Below, in pieces: positions 48,533-51,504 of a stretch of DNA of 51,504 nucleotides (positions are counted from its first letter, which is position 1; each line of letters begins with the position of its first letter). A program made the position numbers and the translations under genes. Location of the stretch: NCBI GenBank assembly GCA_028708425.1, contig JAQVYY010000022.1, positions 1-51,504 of the forward strand, read 5' to 3'. Source of the stretch: Bacteroidales bacterium (GTDB lineage: Bacteria > Bacteroidota > Bacteroidia > Bacteroidales > Tenuifilaceae). The notes under the pieces were generated by a model. That model worked only from the letters and a program-made list of their open reading frames with translations. It was not told where the DNA came from and did no database searches.

Positions 48533-49180
48533 TTAGATTGGGCCTAAATAAAGTCCTGCAAGTGCGAAAGTATAAATAGCCAACCAGTATGTCGATAATA
48601 TGAAGACATTAGATGCTTTAAAGTCTTTTCTGAAGAAGGTGTAAGCGATAATAGCATCCGAAAGCAGGAAAAGTAGAGACGCTATGGCGATGGCAATGTA
48701 GGTAAACTCGCGACTAATAACGACCAAGCTAGCTGCCTGCCAGCTCATGAGGCTAATAACGGTGGAATAAAGGAAAACGGGTATGGAGTATTTGTTCAGG
48801 TCTTTTTTAAGAAAATAATAGTATGCCCAGCCCAGCATTAAGAAAAGAGCTAAAAGAATGATATTCCAGCTAAAGCCAAATATACTCGCAAAGCTAAGTA
48901 TGAAAAAGATTTGAGCGATAAAGAAAAAGCTCATACCCTCCAGGAAATGTTTATTAGTAATTAAAAATACATCACCAACCAACGAGAAGACCAGCGCCAC
49001 GAGCATTATTTTACTGTAATCGCTTCCTTGCTCTTGGAAAATGATTAAGCCCATGATAATGATCAATATGGTTGTTAAGGGTTTAAAAATAGAATACAGC
49101 TTAATGTTTTTTTTCAGACTGAATATAATGGCACAAGCCGCGCTGATGGCTGCAAACAAAGTTAATAGTTCAATTCTCAT
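48533..49180 (-). CDS. YhhN/TMEM86-family membrane protein (lysoplasmalogenase-like)
   Basis: The 215-residue protein has eight hydrophobic segments covering nearly its whole length. The family residues are present: KPLTT in helix 2, the acidic pair in FSLVGDVFLI and LFLLSDAIIAY, and a C-terminal STYWLAIYTFALAG. YhhN-type proteins include vertebrate TMEM86 lysoplasmalogenase, which cleaves the vinyl ether of lysoplasmalogens; activity of bacterial members is mostly untested. It is a single gene on the minus strand. Confidence 0.85.
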   Translation of the reverse strand: MRIELLTLFAAISAACAIIFSLKKNIKLYSIFKPLTTILIIIMGLIIFQEQGSDYSKIMLVALVFSLVGDVFLITNKHFLEGMSFFFIAQIFFILSFASIFGFSWNIILLALFLMLGWAYYYFLKKDLNKYSIPVFLYSTVISLMSWQAASLVVISREFTYIAIAIASLLFLLSDAIIAYTFFRKDFKASNVFILSTYWLAIYTFALAGLYLGPI

Positions 49181-49230
49181 CTTTTAATTTTCACCCCGCT
49201 GTTAGTTTAAAATAATGTCAATGAGCCCTG

Positions 49231-49380
49231 CTAATTCTTTATGATTTCTGAAATAAAGGTAACACATCTTTCAAGATAATCTTCGGCTGGTGTATCGGGA
49301 GCGTAATCTAAACACTGGCCAATATTTTTCAATGCTTTTTCACCTATCTCTCCTGTTCTTGGTATTACCGCTTTTCGACT
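49231..49380 (-). pseudogene. Open frame of 49 codons directly after the esterase stop, in the same frame
   Basis: Immediately beyond the TAA of the erythromycin-esterase-like gene the same frame stays open for 49 codons, with IPRTGEIGEKALKNIGQCL and APDTPAEDYLERC, then stops with TAG. It has no start codon of its own. It may be the tail of a lost gene or a C-terminal extension separated by a stop. The composition looks protein-like, but no family is recognised. Confidence 0.35.
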
Positions 49381-50673
49381 TTACCTTTTTAAAACTCGTA
49401 GGGCTGTGGTTTTTTTAAAAAAGAACAAGGCATCGTAGCGCAATGGAACTATGGTGGGCACGAATTGCCTTTCATCTCTCCTGGGATTATATACTACGCC
49501 CACCGCTCTATTGCCCATTGCCTTTAGGTTTTCTTCCTTTCGATCATTTTCATCAAAAATCAGGTAAAAGCTTTCCAAGCCGATTTGATTCAATTTATAC
49601 TCTATGCTATTGCGAATGGCAGGCGGGATGGTCATTTTTTTCATGGGGGCACCCCAGCTCGAGCCCGCCATCACTTTTCCTTTATAGGTGGTAAAGCCGA
49701 TTAAGAAAACATTATCGTCGCCCAGCTCCTTTCGGGAAAGCTGACCAATGTTTTTCTCGCCGCTGTTTCGCATACTTGAGTACTCCGCATCGCCAATATG
49801 GGTGTTGTGTGCCCAAACAATTCCCTTGGAATTCTCTCCATAAAGATTTAGTAAATCATTGACGGTACCATGCATATGATGAGCCCTAGAGTTCCACGAA
49901 ACATGCCCTTTTGATGCTACGCTCTCCCTGTAAAACTCCTCAGCATTATGAACAACTATAGCGTTTTGCAGTAAATAAAAGTAGGTATCGTCGGACAGCT
50001 CCGAAAAATCGGTGCGATTACTTCGTATATACTCCACCACATTTTTTGTGGCCGCTGCGCAATCCTCTTTCCCGGCGCGTACTGCGTAAGCGTAGTTCCA
50101 GCTATCTCCCTTATGCGGAACAAAACACTCGTACTGGTTTTTTACATAGGTGTAGGCAGCTTGGTTTGCTGTTTTAAGTAAATCCAAAACCACTTTTTTC
50201 GAGTTCCATTCGTCATATACATCCATCCCATAAAAGCCTACTTTTTTATCGTGCGGTAGCTTGTCATTATAATTGCGGAGCCATTCGGCCAGCGCCACAA
50301 CCTCTTCGTTGGCCCACATCCAGGTTGGCCATCTTTCGAGCCTCAATAAAACCTCCTGGGCAGAGCTTGCCGCGCCATCTAAATTTTTTACATAGCGATT
50401 GAGATGATACAAACTCGCAAAATCGCCTTCTACCGCAATAAAGCTAAAGCCATGTTCGGCTATCAGCCGTCGACTAATCTTATCGCGCCATAGGTAGTAC
50501 TCGTGGGTGCCATGGCTCGCCTCGCCCAGCAATACCAACTCCTTATGGGCAGCCGCCGAAATTAGCCTGTCCAAACTCGCATCCCCTTCAAGGGGAATAG
50601 CTTTCTGTTCAATATTTTGTGCTAATGAAAACAAGTTGCCAAATAGTAATAAAAACCCTAAAAAGCGTTTCAT
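49381..50673 (-). CDS. Erythromycin-esterase-like secreted protein
   Basis: The 430-residue protein has a signal peptide (MKRFLGFLLLFGNLFSLAQ). The Ere/ChaN-like fold markers are present: LVLLGEASHGTHEYY with the conserved Glu and His, FIAVEGDFASLYHLNRY, WMWANEEVVALAEWLRNYN, and KGIVWAHNTHIGDA. Ere enzymes open macrolide lactone rings with an activated water, but most genomic homologues in Bacteroidota have no shown resistance role. Export to the periplasm is unusual for a resistance enzyme and argues for another hydrolase function. No resistance genes or mobile context are adjacent except the IS end 700 bp away. Confidence 0.85.
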   Translation of the reverse strand: MKRFLGFLLLFGNLFSLAQNIEQKAIPLEGDASLDRLISAAAHKELVLLGEASHGTHEYYLWRDKISRRLIAEHGFSFIAVEGDFASLYHLNRYVKNLDGAASSAQEVLLRLERWPTWMWANEEVVALAEWLRNYNDKLPHDKKVGFYGMDVYDEWNSKKVVLDLLKTANQAAYTYVKNQYECFVPHKGDSWNYAYAVRAGKEDCAAATKNVVEYIRSNRTDFSELSDDTYFYLLQNAIVVHNAEEFYRESVASKGHVSWNSRAHHMHGTVNDLLNLYGENSKGIVWAHNTHIGDAEYSSMRNSGEKNIGQLSRKELGDDNVFLIGFTTYKGKVMAGSSWGAPMKKMTIPPAIRNSIEYKLNQIGLESFYLIFDENDRKEENLKAMGNRAVGVVYNPRRDERQFVPTIVPLRYDALFFFKKTTALRVLKR

Positions 50674-50786
50674 GAGTAATTGATTTATAGGCTATGAAGA
50701 TAAATAAAATTATTGAGCTGGTCAAGTGGCTGATAAAATATTGGCTATTTCGGTCTAATGGTGCCACCCTTGGCACTTAGTGGCAT

Positions 50787-50827
50787 ATTCTTTACTTTGT
50801 AACTTTTTGCCCTTGGTGGTAAAGAAT
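50787..50827. repeat. Inverted-repeat fragment in the gap before the PLD remnant
   Basis: ATTCTTTAC at 50787-50795 and GTAAAGAAT at 50819-50827 pair across a TTTTTGCCCTTGGTG-containing loop. A separate hairpin GTGCCA-ccct-TGGCAC lies at 50761-50776. The TTTGTAACTTTTTG...TTGGTGG wording resembles degenerate repeats I recall from other Bacteroidota, with no second copy in this window. Confidence 0.4.
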
Positions 50828-50861
50828 GGGGGAGGAACATCCCTTTACCTGCTCCGCTTAT

Positions 50862-51380
50862 TTAATTAATAGGTTCTTGGTATAATAGCTTGCCCCAATA
50901 CTGAATATCCCATTCGGGTAAATCGGAATAATTCATTAATTGGTGAAATTCTTCTTTAATTTCTTTAATCGCATTTGGGTCTGTTGTTCTTATCCGAGTT
51001 TCATAGTTATATTTAGTGCCACTTTCTGTAAAATTTAGTGAGCCTAAGTATGCAATTTGGTCATCAATTAAATATATTTTCCCGTGTATAAATGTGTCGC
51101 TTAAGTAAGTTTGTTTTGGATACATGTAAACCTTAAAAGGGAATAGTTTAGAGTACCAATACGAGTAAACCCGTTTGTTTTTTATCTTGTTCTTAAGCAA
51201 TTGGATAATGAGAATTCTTAAGCAATTGGATAATGAGAAAAATGATGAAGATTGGAATAAGTCCAAAGGCAATTCTTGTGTCCTTTAGATAGTATGCAGC
51301 ACCAATTACGATTGCTAAAAACCCTATTTCAATGAAGGTTAGTGTTTTTTTAATGTTTTTCCACCTTTTACGTTTTTAAC
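50862..51380 (-). pseudogene. Broken phospholipase-D-like (HKD) protein gene
   Basis: The 3' part encodes the second HKD motif, HGKIYLIDD...GSLNFTESG, followed by a C-terminal tail. A 25-bp exact tandem duplication at 51190-51239 shifts the frame. Reading across it, the upstream frame continues back as two membrane helices (FIEIGFLAIVIGAAYYL, AFGLIPIFIIFLIIQLL) linked to the known sequence LKNKIKNKRVYSYWYS. This matches the middle of two-HKD PLD proteins, whose N-terminal HKD half should lie further upstream. That half is missing because the putative IS end begins at about 51381. The gene is thus both frameshifted and truncated. Confidence 0.75.
51190..51239. repeat. Exact 25-bp tandem duplication
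   Basis: The 25 bases beginning TTCTTAAGCAATTGGATAAT are repeated exactly once, 51190-51214 and 51215-51239. The unit is not a multiple of three, so it frameshifts the PLD-like gene. Removing one unit restores a single open frame through the membrane helices. Confidence 0.95.
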
Positions 51381-51406
51381 GGGAGTATCCCATAAACTGT
51401 GTAAGT

Positions 51407-51454
51407 AATTAATCAGGGGGTTAAAAGTCTAGACTTTTAACCCCCTGATTAATT
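51407..51454 (+). terminator. Perfect 48-bp palindrome inside the IS end
   Basis: Arms of 24 bp (AATTAATCAGGGGGTTAAAA / TTTTAACCCCCTGATTAATT plus GTCT/AGAC at the centre) pair without mismatch and are followed by a T-run. It has terminator form and lies 35 bp before the transposase start, so it would block transcription reading in from outside. Confidence 0.8.
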
Positions 51455-51489
51455 TTTTTATTTTAATAAAATTACTTACACTATTCATT

Positions 51490-51504
51490 ATGAAAAAAGA
51501 AGAT
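51490..51504 (+). CDS. Start of the putative transposase (partial)
   Basis: Five codons, MKKED, are visible before the window ends. The start is supported by position inside the IS end. Family assignment rests only on the terminal repeat. Confidence 0.35.

Larger units (their letters stand above)
51381..51504 (+). mobile_element. Left end of a probable IS256-type insertion sequence, cut by the window edge
   Basis: GGGAGTATCCCATAAACTG continuing TGTAAGTAATT resembles IS256-family terminal repeats in my memory (CATAAACTGTGTAA core). A partial inverse copy, ATTACTTACAC, lies at about 51471-51481. The element starts exactly where the PLD-like gene loses homology, and an ORF (MKKED...) opens at 51490. 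The family call would need the rest of the element. Confidence 0.55.

Noticed and set aside
49381-50673. A clinically meaningful macrolide-resistance gene
   Set aside because: The protein is exported, has no resistance context, and chromosomal homologues of this broad family mostly have no shown resistance role.
50862-51272. An intact 136-residue PLD-like gene starting at 51272
   Set aside because: The first 25 or so residues of that frame come from out-of-frame sequence before the 25-bp duplication; the HKD half alone is incomplete.

Overview
This window looks like a chromosomal segment of a Bacteroidota bacterium, most likely order Bacteroidales/Marinilabiliales in the broad sense. The support is a type IX secretion (Por) C-terminal sorting domain, a TonB-dependent receptor with a carboxypeptidase-like plug extension, a DUF349-pyrG-yidC gene order, an OstA-like protein, a SiaC-type protein, TAnnTTTG-type -7 promoter elements and a general lack of Shine-Dalgarno sites. 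No rRNA, tRNA or CRISPR was seen.

Layout. 1-6.3 kb: a HAD phosphatase, then a molybdopterin oxidoreductase catalytic subunit overlapping (ATGA) a fused FeS/membrane-anchor subunit, followed by a Cys/Met-metabolism PLP enzyme. 6.3-11.4 kb: a PCMD-like secreted protein, then a striking four-gene set: a vertebrate-like steroid 5-alpha-reductase, an Old-Yellow-Enzyme reductase and two short-chain dehydrogenases. This is the combination expected for reductive steroid or bile-acid transformation. 11.5-13.2 kb: a small membrane protein, PduO-type cobalamin adenosyltransferase and a DUF2795 protein. 13.1-20.7 kb (minus strand): guaB, three SurA/PpiC-like periplasmic folding factors and an OstA-like protein, apparently an outer-membrane biogenesis operon led by IMP dehydrogenase; recQ is divergent. 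22.9-26.2 kb: NAD salvage genes pncA and pncB plus an MBL-fold hydrolase. 26.4-35.3 kb: a secreted DUF4465/T9SS protein, an orphan SiaC-like protein, a YdjM-like hydrolase, rlmD, a DivIC/FtsB-like protein and a TonB-dependent receptor. 35.5-48.2 kb: hsp20, a DUF349 protein, pyrG, yidC, msrA, a TPR lipoprotein, an ECF sigma factor and uvrA. 48.5-51.5 kb: a YhhN-like membrane protein, an erythromycin-esterase-like protein and a broken phospholipase-D-like gene, cut off by what looks like the left end of an IS256-type insertion sequence.

The most distinctive non-coding signal is a family of about 150-bp hairpin-rich intergenic repeats with TTAACCC/GGGTTAA ends. There are seven near-full copies and at least four shortened ones. 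They mostly lie just 3' of genes and sometimes overlap the stop codon. Three of them bracket the steroid-type cluster and two flank pncA. The steroid-type cluster and this repeat family are the two leading candidates for previously undescribed biology here.
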